DNA of 64,000 bases, taken from contig JAWOBP010000151.1 in assembly GCA_046484285.1 (NCBI GenBank), forward strand, positions 1 through 64,000. Direction: 5' to 3'. This stretch comes from CAZHCG01 sp046484285 (lineage in GTDB: Bacteria > Myxococcota_A > Polyangia > JAAYKL01). Under the pieces are notes generated by a model. The model was not told where the DNA came from and did not search any database. It saw only the letters and a program-made list of their open reading frames with translations. Positions 6,578 through 13,900 of this stretch are shown one piece after another (within the stretch, counting starts at the first letter, position 1; each line of letters begins with the position of its first letter). A program made the position numbers and the translations under genes.

Positions 6578-8323
6578 ATGCAACTTTTCAGGTTTGTTCT
6601 CGCCGCGTTGCTCGCGTTGGGGCTGGCGGCTTGCGACAGCGACAAGGACGACGATGGCTCGCCCGATGCGGGCACGGACGCCGACACCGACGCGGACACG
6701 GATGCGGACGGCGACACCGACGCGGACGGCGACACGGACACGGATACGGACACGGATACCGACACCGACACCGACACGGATACGGATACCGACACGGACA
6801 CCGACACCGACACCGACACGGATACCGACACGGATACCGACACGGACACGGACACCGACACGGATACCGACACGGATACCGACACGGACACGGACACGGA
6901 CACCGACACCGATACCGGCACTGTCGGGTTCTGCGGCGACGGGTTCTGCGAGACTCTTGACGGCGAGACCTGCGAGAGCTGTCCGGACGACTGTGGAGAG
7001 TGTCCCTCCTCGTCATGCCCCGATTCGGACTGCCAGTCGTACGAGACCTGCGAGAGCTGTCCGGACGACTGTGGAGATTGTCCCTGCGGCGACGGCTACT
7101 GCGACGTCTGGACGATGGGCGAGAGCTGCGAGAGCTGTCCTGACGACTGCGGCGAGTGCCCCTCCTGTCCGAACGGCAGCTGCGAGCCCGAAGGCGGCGA
7201 GAACTGCGAAAACTGCCCGGACGACTGCGGGTCCTGCCCCACCTGCGGCAACGACTCGTGCGACACCGGCGAGGACTGCGCGCTGTGCCCCGCCGACTGC
7301 GGAAGCTGCTACTGCGGCGACGGCGCCTGCACCGCGGCGGTGGGCGAGGACTGCACCACCTGTCATATCGATTGCGGTCACTGCCCGGCCTCCTGCGGCA
7401 ACGGAACCTGCGATCTGGGCGAGGGCTGCTTGAGCTGTCCGGCCGATTGCGGCGAGTGTCCTCCGGTCTGCGGCGACTTCGTCTGCGAGCTGCCAGAGAC
7501 CTGCACGACCTGCGAGGCGGACTGCGGCGAATGCGCCGGAGACCCTTGCGGAGACGGCCTGTGCGATCCGGCGACCGAGAGCTGCTACAGTTGCGAGGCG
7601 GACTGCGGCGCTTGTCCCTGCGGAGACGGAGTCTGCGCCGGCTACGAGTCTTGCGCCGGCTGCGAGGCGGACTGCGGTGCCTGTCCCGGAACCTGCGGCA
7701 ACGACGTCTGCGATTCGCCCGGAGAGGATTGCCAGAGCTGCCCGGTCGACTGCGGCGATTGCGAGGTGACTTGCGGCGACGACGTCTGCGACTGGGGAGA
7801 GACCTGCCTCAACTGCCCCGACGACTGCGGGCTGTGCGACTCGTGCGGAGACATGGTCTGCGAGAGCGCCGACGGCGAGAGCTGCCAGACCTGCCCGGCA
7901 GACTGCGGCCAGTGCCCGGAGATGATCGCCTGCGGCGACGGCGCCTGCAACGGCAACGAGGACTGCAGCTCCTGCGCCGAGGACTGCGGTCAGTGCGATG
8001 GTTCCTGCGGAGACGAGATCTGCTCCACCGAGGAGAGCTGCGACAGCTGCCCGTCGGACTGCGGCTCGTGCACGGCGGTCTGCGGCGACGGGTTCTGCGA
8101 TCCCTGGTGGGAGTGGTGCGGCAACTGCCCGGCGGACTGCGGCTCGTGCCCGCCGGTCTGCGGCAACGACTACTGCGACTCGTACGCCGGCGAGAGCTGC
8201 GTGACCTGCGCGCAGGACTGCGGGACCTGTCCGCCCAGCTGCGGCGACGGCACCTGCGACTCACCCGGTGAGACCTGCGACAACTGTCCGGTGGACTGCG
8301 GCACCTGCCCCAACCAGGGTTGA
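6578..8323 (+). CDS. Lipoprotein with a long Asp-Thr linker and 18 six-Cys repeats
   Basis: A 581-residue predicted lipoprotein. The ATG at 6578 follows the ribosome site AAGGAGG; an in-frame ATG further upstream lacks one. The signal peptide ends in the lipobox GLAAC (Cys19). Residues about 33-113 are almost pure Asp-Thr/Asp-Ala. From residue 119 to near the end come 18 tandem units of about 23-29 residues with consensus C-G-D-G-x-C...GE-x-C-x-x-C-P-x-D-C-G-x-C-P, six Cys each. Such a rod would be disulfide-rich and export-dependent, and the Asp run could bind Ca2+. No catalytic motif is present. It ends 2 bp before an inverted-repeat element. A surface structural or adhesive role is a guess. 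Confidence 0.88.
   Translation: MQLFRFVLAALLALGLAACDSDKDDDGSPDAGTDADTDADTDADGDTDADGDTDTDTDTDTDTDTDTDTDTDTDTDTDTDTDTDTDTDTDTDTDTDTDTDTDTDTDTDTDTDTGTVGFCGDGFCETLDGETCESCPDDCGECPSSSCPDSDCQSYETCESCPDDCGDCPCGDGYCDVWTMGESCESCPDDCGECPSCPNGSCEPEGGENCENCPDDCGSCPTCGNDSCDTGEDCALCPADCGSCYCGDGACTAAVGEDCTTCHIDCGHCPASCGNGTCDLGEGCLSCPADCGECPPVCGDFVCELPETCTTCEADCGECAGDPCGDGLCDPATESCYSCEADCGACPCGDGVCAGYESCAGCEADCGACPGTCGNDVCDSPGEDCQSCPVDCGDCEVTCGDDVCDWGETCLNCPDDCGLCDSCGDMVCESADGESCQTCPADCGQCPEMIACGDGACNGNEDCSSCAEDCGQCDGSCGDEICSTEESCDSCPSDCGSCTAVCGDGFCDPWWEWCGNCPADCGSCPPVCGNDYCDSYAGESCVTCAQDCGTCPPSCGDGTCDSPGETCDNCPVDCGTCPNQG
6674..6916 (+). repeat. Asp-Thr/Asp-Ala coding microsatellite
   Basis: A near-perfect 6-nt coding repeat, GAC/GAT followed by ACC/ACG. 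Both codons vary synonymously along the tract (gacacc, gacacg, gatacc, gatacg) while the protein stays Asp-Thr, which suggests selection on the peptide rather than pure slippage. It follows an opening Asp-Ala segment. Confidence 0.85.
6932..8311 (+). repeat. 18 tandem six-Cys coding repeats
   Basis: Eighteen consecutive units beginning CGDG, CGND, CGNG or CPxG and closing DCGxCP. Units vary from 23 to 29 codons because the segment between the second and third Cys changes length. Nucleotide identity between units is moderate, so this is an old, diversified array and not a recent amplification. Confidence 0.85.
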
Positions 8324-8325
8324 GC

Positions 8326-8488
8326 TAGTGCCTCGTCAACCCCACAATGCCGGGTCGGGCCGGCCCTCATCGACGATGCCTGCGTCACTCCTCCTCGAAT
8401 TGGCGCCGCCAGTCCTTCGTCGTCGTTCCTTGGCCTCGCCGATGATCTCTCGCCCCGTACCCGAAATCGTCGGGTTGACGAGGCACTA
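8326..8488 (+). mobile_element. 163-bp inverted-repeat element, copy A (MITE-like)
   Basis: Bounded by TAGTGCCTCGTCAACCC and its exact reverse complement (17 bp, TA included), with the imperfect repeat continuing to about 27 bp. The outer C and G make both ends read CTAG, the target pattern of IS630-type elements that duplicate TA. It starts 2 bp after the TGA of the Cys-repeat gene. Its last three bases (8486-8488) supply the TAG stop of the convergent SanA-like gene. Copies B (25201) and C (44438) are about 97% identical by eye. No transposase is encoded. Confidence 0.82.
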
Positions 8489-9106
8489 GAGATTCACCTC
8501 GAAGAACGCCACCGAGCGCGCCAGCGTCTCTCTGAGGCGATTGCGCAGCCTCCTTTCGTAGATGCGGCGGTCGGCCTCGACTCCGACCGCGTCGATGCCG
8601 GCGGCCAGGCCGAGGTAGACCGCGCGCGGCAGGTGGAAGCGTTGAGTGCAGATCACCGCGCCGCGCACGTCGAAGACGCTCCGGGCGCGCCGCATGGTCT
8701 CGATCGTGCGCAGCCCGGCGTGGTCGAGGAGCACGTCCCGGGCGGGGACGTCGCGCCGCTCCAGCCAGCGGGACATCGCTCCGACCTCGTCGTAGCTCGG
8801 GGTACCGTGGTCGCCGGAGGCGAGAATCTTGTTCACCCTGCCGCCGCGGTAGAGATCCAGCGCGGTCCGGAGCCGATCGGCGAGGGTCGCGGTGGGAGAT
8901 CCGTACCGGTGGACTCGGCAGCCGGGCACGATCGCGACCGGTCGGGGCGGAACCCGCTCCGTCTCGGCGAAGAGGCGATCCCTGGTGCGGCGATCGATCG
9001 CGACGCCGGGCAAGAGCGCCAGCCCCGAGGTGACGGCGGCGATTCCCAAAGCCCCGGCGGTCAGCCGCCGAAGATTGCGGGTCGTATTGAGCTTGGGGAT
9101 CGACAT
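8486..9106 (-). CDS. SanA/YdcF-like DUF218 membrane-anchored protein
   Basis: A 206-residue protein with one N-terminal hydrophobic segment (about residues 13-35) and a periplasmic or cytoplasmic-face DUF218 domain. Family marks are VAIVPGCRVHRYGSPTATLADRL (the G-x-x-V near the start of the domain), KILASGDHGTPSYDEVGAM, and VICTQRFHLPRAVYLG. E. coli SanA has a role in envelope barrier function, and the general activity of the family is still poorly defined. The stop codon TAG lies inside the terminal repeat of copy A of the inverted-repeat element, so the C-terminus may have been set by that insertion. The ATG at 9106 overlaps a GGAG, so an alternative start nearby is possible. Confidence 0.82.
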   Translation of the reverse strand: MSIPKLNTTRNLRRLTAGALGIAAVTSGLALLPGVAIDRRTRDRLFAETERVPPRPVAIVPGCRVHRYGSPTATLADRLRTALDLYRGGRVNKILASGDHGTPSYDEVGAMSRWLERRDVPARDVLLDHAGLRTIETMRRARSVFDVRGAVICTQRFHLPRAVYLGLAAGIDAVGVEADRRIYERRLRNRLRETLARSVAFFEVNL

Positions 9107-9262
9107 CTCCGGGTTACCATAGAATCAAGCGCGCGGGACGAAGACACGATCCCCGCCTCGGGATGTCTTCGCGGCCGGCGGTGGGCGGCGGTTCGCTCAG
9201 CTCGAGGCGCAGCTGCAGATCGCGTTGTCGGTGCCGAGTTGATCGCATTGGACTATTGCGAA

Positions 9263-10159
9263 CTACGACGTGCAAAGTGACTTGTTTCGTTGCATCTCAT
9301 CGAGCAGCTTGCGCGCGCGCTCGGCGAACGGGCTCTTGGAGTGCCGCGACGTGATCGCGTCGACCAGGATCCGGGCGTCGGTGCAGTCGCCCAGCGCGTA
9401 GAAGGCCCCGGCCATCTCGTAGAGCACCTCGGGCGTCAGCTCGCTTTTGGGATAGCGGTCGGTGAAGCGGCGCAGCGCTCCGAGCGCCTTGGCCCAGCGC
9501 TCCTGCGCGATGTACGACTTGGCGATTCGGAGCTGGACATCGTCGGCCCGGTCGCTGTTGGGATAGCGCTCCAGGAAGACCTTTGACAGGGAGCGCGTCT
9601 CGCCGTAGCGATCGGCCGCCAGCGACTCCTCGATGTACTGGAAGTGCTTCTTCTCGTCGCCGGGCACCCTGGACTCGTCGACCGGCACGTCCAGGCCGGC
9701 GGCCAACGCGAACTCCCGCACGCGGCGATTCGACTCCTCGAGGCGCGATCCGATTTGCTCGAGCTCGTGGCGCAACTCGGCCAGCGCGCCTTCCATCTCC
9801 CGCATCTTGTCCTTGGCAGACTCCATCTCGGCCCCGAAGTCGGCCGAGTTGCGCGCCAGCACGCGGGTGGCGCGGCTGATCATCGACTCGAGCTTCTCCA
9901 CGTCCTCGCCCGCACGCTCGATCATCTCGGTCAGCTCGCGGCGTTCCTTGGCCAACTCGCCGTCGAGCTCGTCGATGCGCCTTTCGAGCCTGACCGTCTT
10001 TTCGCGCAGCGCGTCGCCCTCGTCGCGCGTGGTCCACAAAAAGCAGGAGCAGAGCAACGGCGAGAGCGCCAGCAGACACAGCAGACGAGCTATCGCCCCT
10101 CCCGGTTTCACTCCAACGTTGCAAAAAGCCATCGGCTGACGCACCTTGGCGCGTTTCAT
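9263..10159 (-). CDS. CpoB/YbgF-like coiled-coil TPR lipoprotein
   Basis: A 298-residue envelope protein that probably works with Pal, encoded just upstream on the same strand (stop 10186, 26-bp gap). A signal peptide with lipobox-like LLCSC is followed by a long coiled coil (about residues 45-125, rich in Glu/Arg/Leu heptads) and then TPR motifs at about 170-285 (YRLGDxYY-type units such as VLYEMAGAFYALGDC and YPNSDRADDVQLRIAKSYI). This is the architecture of CpoB/YbgF in the Tol-Pal system. Other tol genes are not in the window. The start is either the ATG at 10159 or the one at 10132. After the TAG stop, the same frame stays open for 21 more codons, ending near 9199. Confidence 0.85.
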   Translation of the reverse strand: MKRAKVRQPMAFCNVGVKPGGAIARLLCLLALSPLLCSCFLWTTRDEGDALREKTVRLERRIDELDGELAKERRELTEMIERAGEDVEKLESMISRATRVLARNSADFGAEMESAKDKMREMEGALAELRHELEQIGSRLEESNRRVREFALAAGLDVPVDESRVPGDEKKHFQYIEESLAADRYGETRSLSKVFLERYPNSDRADDVQLRIAKSYIAQERWAKALGALRRFTDRYPKSELTPEVLYEMAGAFYALGDCTDARILVDAITSRHSKSPFAERARKLLDEMQRNKSLCTS

Positions 10160-10185
10160 CTCGATGTTTTTCACAACGTTGGGGC

Positions 10186-10935
10186 TCACTCGAAGTCCAC
10201 CCGGCGATCCTTGGCCCAGCCGGCCTCGCTGCGACCGGTCGCCTCCTCCTCGCCCTTGGAGATGACCTTCATCCGCGAGCGCTCCAGGCCGGCGGCCTTG
10301 AGCACCCTGGCCACCCGGCGCGCGCGCCGCTCGCCGAGGGCCATGTTGTACTCGGTGGTTCCCCGCGGATCGCAGTGGCCCTCCAGCGTGACCCGGCCGG
10401 AGCGATCCATCAGGCACTGGTAGTTGTCATCCAGCACGCGCCGCATCTCGGGATTGACCTCGGACGAGTCGAAGTCGAAATAGATCGGCTCCAGCTCGCA
10501 GGCGCCTTCGCCCAGCTGGCTCTGGGCGGACTGATCCACCTGGCAACGGTAATTGACGCACGACAGGCCCGCGGGACATTCCTCGTCGGAGCGGCACTCG
10601 GCCTCGCCGCAGCGACCGTCCATGCAGACCTGGTCGCCCGGACAGTCGGAGGCGGACATGCACGGACCGCAGCGGTTGTCGCGGCAGATCTGACCTTCGG
10701 CGCAGTCGCTCGACTGCACGCAGTAGTCGGGAATGCTGCGGCACGCTCCGGCGGCGCACTCCTGGCCCTCGGGGCAGTCTCCGTTGTCTCGGCACTGCTG
10801 GCAGATGTTGTTCACGCAGTACTCGCCCTCGTGGCAATGCGAGTCCTTTTCGCAGCTCGGGTAGTCCGGCCCGCAGCCCGCTGTCAGGATCCCGGCGGCC
10901 AGGATCGTCGCTCCCACCTTGAACCGACTGAGCAT
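10186..10935 (-). CDS. pal: Peptidoglycan-associated lipoprotein (OmpA domain) with Cys-rich insert
   Basis: A 249-residue outer-membrane lipoprotein. The ATG at 10935 has AGGGAGG upstream. The signal peptide ends in LTAGC (Cys21). Residues about 25-135 form five or six short disulfide-type modules (C-x5-C-x5-C...-C), not found in standard Pal. Residues about 145-249 are the OmpA/Pal peptidoglycan-binding domain with IYFDFDSSEVNP and EGHCDPRGTTEYNMALGERR, including the Asp and Arg that bind diaminopimelate. It tethers the outer membrane to the wall and normally pairs with TolB/CpoB, and the CpoB-like gene follows 26 bp downstream. The Cys modules could hold the OmpA domain away from the membrane or bind another protein, which is inference. 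Confidence 0.92.
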   Translation of the reverse strand: MLSRFKVGATILAAGILTAGCGPDYPSCEKDSHCHEGEYCVNNICQQCRDNGDCPEGQECAAGACRSIPDYCVQSSDCAEGQICRDNRCGPCMSASDCPGDQVCMDGRCGEAECRSDEECPAGLSCVNYRCQVDQSAQSQLGEGACELEPIYFDFDSSEVNPEMRRVLDDNYQCLMDRSGRVTLEGHCDPRGTTEYNMALGERRARRVARVLKAAGLERSRMKVISKGEEEATGRSEAGWAKDRRVDFE

Positions 10936-11124
10936 GGAATCACCTCCCTGTCTCTTTATTGAGTAGAGCCTGCCTTTGACCGATGTCAAATTTCTGAAAC
11001 CAATAACGACCTCGATATTGATCGTATTCCCGACCCGATCACTCGAAATAGAAAAAGGTGAGGCCGCTCGTAGCGGGGAATACGGCGTCTCGCTCGGGAC
11101 TTTCTCCCGGTGGCGGGATGCCCT

Positions 11125-12534
11125 ATGCTGCCCGTTGGAAAGGTCTTGGAGTTGCGGGATTTCGGCTACAGGTTTTGGCGGGTCGCGCTCGTCGCAGCGT
11201 CGGTGCTGCTCGGCTGCGGCGGTAGCCCCGGCGGATCCGTTCGGGACGAAAACGCCTTGGGGCTGGCTCTTTCCGAGGCCGCGCGCGAGGAGAGCGACGC
11301 CGTCGTCTGGACGATCGACGAGGACGGCGAGCTGCGCAGCGTCTGGCTGCGCGGCGACCCGAACGGCAGCCGCGTGCTGGCCGCCCGCGAGGGATTGATC
11401 CTGCCGGCCGCCGGGGGGGTCTGGATCTGGGAGGAGCAGCCGTTCGCGCTCGATCTGTGCGACTGCGAGCGCTGGAGCGCCGCAGAGATGGAGGGGTCGT
11501 GCCCAGTGGCGGCGGAGCCGTACCTGGGAGAGGCTCCGGTGCTCGTCGACCTGGTCTCCGGGCGGCGGATCGAGATCTGGCCGCCTCCCGGCAGCGAGGG
11601 GGACGAGCCGCTCTACTCCGACTACGATCTCGAAGTGCGACCGATCGCCTCGGTCGGTCCCTACCTGCTGGCGCGCTGGACCGAGGAGTCGCTGGGCTGC
11701 GGCGCGGCCCATGGATCGTGGAGCGCCGGTTTCGAGGTGATCGACCTGGGCTCCGGCGAGAAGGTGGACTTGTTGACCCCCGAGGAGCGAGAGAGCATCC
11801 GCGCCGAGGAGCTGGAATCGGCTCTGGAGCTGATGCGCGAAGACCGGATGATCGCGGTCGATTCGCCCAAAGACTTGGAGCTGACCGTGATCGAGCCGAG
11901 CTGGATCGCCGGGTTGGGGCTGGTCGTGCGCTACCAGTTCACCGCCCGGGCTTCGCTGGGTGCCTCGGACGGCAGCTGGGGATCGTACAGCCGCTCGGTC
12001 TCCGTTCCGGCGCGCGGCATTCCCCAGAGCCTGCGCCCCTGGGCCGCGCTGCCCCCGGCCGCGCGGGGCATCTCGTTGCCGCGCGGTGACGTCCGCACTG
12101 CGGGAGTCGCGGCGCCCGCCGGCGGGCCGGAGCAGCTGGTCGCCCTCGCCGAGGCGTTCTCGGTGGAGAACCCGCGCTTCAGCGTGTCTGACACCCGGTC
12201 TGCGCGCCCATCGCTACGCCACCCGCCGCGCGCCTTTTCGAAAGCGCCGCTCCGCCTCGTCCCTGTCCCGAAGACGCCCGGGGCTGCCCGCCGGTGCGAC
12301 TCGGCGCCTCTCAGAAAACCCTATTGCGCGGAGTGCTCCGCATTCACCAGGGGCAGACGTGCATCAGAAAGCCGTCTCTCTCGCCTTGCGCCTGGATCTG
12401 AATCGGCTCCTGGTCGCCACCGATCTGGAACGTGGCGGTGCCGGAGAAGCTTCCGGCCACCAGGAAGGTGTCGTCCTCGAGCCCGTCCATGGCCGCGGCG
12501 TGGCCTCCGTTCCAGTCGGTTCCCAGGCGGGTGA
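11125..12534 (+). CDS. Putative lipoprotein of unknown function; C-terminus doubtful
   Basis: The frame encodes a signal peptide with lipobox-like VLLGC (residues about 27-32) and then an Asp/Glu/Trp-rich soluble domain of about 320 residues (VVWTIDEDGELRSVW, VDLVSGRRIEIWPPPG, FEVIDLGSGEKVDLL) that looks like a sheet-rich reporter or propeller-type protein. I do not recognise the family. The coding character stops near 12190. After that the frame is Arg/Ser/Pro-rich and runs 190 bp over the convergent gene at 12344. A one-base indel near 12185 would end the protein at TGA 12189-12191, which I think is the true or ancestral end. The start is uncertain: ATG 11125, GTG 11110 and a TTG near 11151 are all possible and none has a strong ribosome site. 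Confidence 0.55.
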   Translation: MLPVGKVLELRDFGYRFWRVALVAASVLLGCGGSPGGSVRDENALGLALSEAAREESDAVVWTIDEDGELRSVWLRGDPNGSRVLAAREGLILPAAGGVWIWEEQPFALDLCDCERWSAAEMEGSCPVAAEPYLGEAPVLVDLVSGRRIEIWPPPGSEGDEPLYSDYDLEVRPIASVGPYLLARWTEESLGCGAAHGSWSAGFEVIDLGSGEKVDLLTPEERESIRAEELESALELMREDRMIAVDSPKDLELTVIEPSWIAGLGLVVRYQFTARASLGASDGSWGSYSRSVSVPARGIPQSLRPWAALPPAARGISLPRGDVRTAGVAAPAGGPEQLVALAEAFSVENPRFSVSDTRSARPSLRHPPRAFSKAPLRLVPVPKTPGAARRCDSAPLRKPYCAECSAFTRGRRASESRLSRLAPGSESAPGRHRSGTWRCRRSFRPPGRCRPRARPWPRRGLRSSRFPGG

Positions 12535-13843
12535 CCCACTCCGGGTTGCCGTCCATGTCGTAGATCGCGGCGAACGGCTCGCCCTCGCCGGAGGCGACCA
12601 GCCAGGTCTCCTCGGAGGCGCCCAGCCCGAAGTTGACCGCTCCGGTGAACGACCCGCCCACCAGGATTCGATCGCCGCTCAGAGTCGCGGCTTTGGTCGC
12701 CATCGCGCTGTTGCCGAAGCCGCTCTTGGAGCCCAGGGCCCAGAGCAGCTCCCCGTCGTCGCTGATGCGGGCCAGGAACATCGCTGGCGAAAACGTCAGC
12801 GTGCTGTCGTCGGAATCGGTGGGCGCCCACAGGACGATCTCATCGTCGCTTCCGTGCCCGAAGGCCAGAGCCGCGTAGAAGCGGCCGGCGACCGCGTACG
12901 AGCCGTCTGCCAGGGCTGCGGCCGAGGAATTGGAGTCGGCGAAGTCGGAGTCCGCGCTGCGAGCCCAGCGCAGGGTACCGTCCGACTCGTACGAAGCCCA
13001 GAACAGCATGCCCGGCTCCGTTATCGCCCACTCGCCCACCGGTCCTCCCCAGCTGAGCGTGGTCTCGTTCTGCTGGCCGGCTCCGAAAGTCTCCTCGCCC
13101 ATGCCGTCTCCGCTGACCACGAAGTGGCCGTCCTCGTGCACGCCGAAGCTCGGGCCGGTGTTGTTGCCGCCTTCGTCCCGCGCCCAGGCGAGCTGGCCGT
13201 TGGGGTAGTAGCGCGCCAGGAACAGGCCGCCGCTTTCCAGCTCGGTCTCGTGCGTCTCGCCGGCGCCGAGCACGATGTCGTCGTTGTAGTGCCCGGTCGC
13301 GACGATCGAATCGTCCGGCAGCACCGCCATTCCGTGTCCCTGCACCACGGTGGCTCCGCCGTCGCGCCTGGCCCAGACCAGCTGTCCGTCGGCGTCGAAG
13401 CGCGCCAGGAACATCTCGGTGACCGAGTCGCCGGCCGTGGGCTCCAGCACCGTCTCGTCGGGCTCTCCCTCGCCGAGCACGAGCGTGCCCTGGAAGCCGC
13501 CGGTCACGACGGATGATCCGTCGCCGAAGGCGGTCATGTCCTTGATCCAGACCCAACTCTCCTCCCCCTCGACGAAGAAGGAGGTGGCCCAGCAGACGTC
13601 CATCACGTCCCCGTAGCCGCCCGGAGCCGTGTCGCCGTTGGGCCAGGTGTCGGTATCGCCGTCGCCGTCGCTGTCGGCGTCGCCGTCGGTATCCCCGTCG
13701 CTGTCGCTGTCGGCGTCGCTGTCGGCATCGCCGTCGCTGTCGCCCGCGTCGCTCTCCTCGTCGATCGAGACGTTGCTCTTGCGGTAGCAGGAGCCGCAGA
13801 GCACGGCCGCGAGAACGAGCGAGAATACTCCGAGCCTCTTCAT
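12344..13843 (-). CDS. Asp-rich-linker lipoprotein with beta-propeller-like repeats
   Basis: A 499-residue predicted lipoprotein, signal peptide ending in CGSC, then an Asp-Ser/Asp-Gly/Asp-Thr linker at about residues 30-70. The rest is a set of about seven repeats with the pattern FLARFDADGQLVWARRDGG ... SIVATGHYNDDIVLG, similar to SBBP-type or delta-60-like propeller repeats (W-A-R and G-x-F/Y-x-G-x-x-x-F/L-G marks recur). Such proteins are common in Myxococcota-like genomes and are usually secreted or surface-exposed. No active site is evident. The ATG at 13843 follows GGAGG. The convergent gene's reading frame runs about 190 bp into its 3' end. Confidence 0.85.
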   Translation of the reverse strand: MKRLGVFSLVLAAVLCGSCYRKSNVSIDEESDAGDSDGDADSDADSDSDGDTDGDADSDGDGDTDTWPNGDTAPGGYGDVMDVCWATSFFVEGEESWVWIKDMTAFGDGSSVVTGGFQGTLVLGEGEPDETVLEPTAGDSVTEMFLARFDADGQLVWARRDGGATVVQGHGMAVLPDDSIVATGHYNDDIVLGAGETHETELESGGLFLARYYPNGQLAWARDEGGNNTGPSFGVHEDGHFVVSGDGMGEETFGAGQQNETTLSWGGPVGEWAITEPGMLFWASYESDGTLRWARSADSDFADSNSSAAALADGSYAVAGRFYAALAFGHGSDDEIVLWAPTDSDDSTLTFSPAMFLARISDDGELLWALGSKSGFGNSAMATKAATLSGDRILVGGSFTGAVNFGLGASEETWLVASGEGEPFAAIYDMDGNPEWVTRLGTDWNGGHAAAMDGLEDDTFLVAGSFSGTATFQIGGDQEPIQIQAQGERDGFLMHVCPW

Positions 13844-13900
13844 GACCTGCCTCCTTCGAGCTGCTGTCTCGTTAGAGCATCGATTGCTCGGGAAGGGGAA

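Noticed and set aside
6932..8311. Cys repeats read as a metallothionein or ferredoxin array
   Set aside because: The signal peptide and lipobox send the protein out of the cytoplasm, and the spacing does not match iron-sulfur motifs. A disulfide fold is more likely.
8326..8488. Inverted-repeat element as an intrinsic terminator or structured RNA only
   Set aside because: Three nearly identical copies in both orientations, with TA at each end in a CTAG context, fit transposition better. Terminator activity may still be a side effect.
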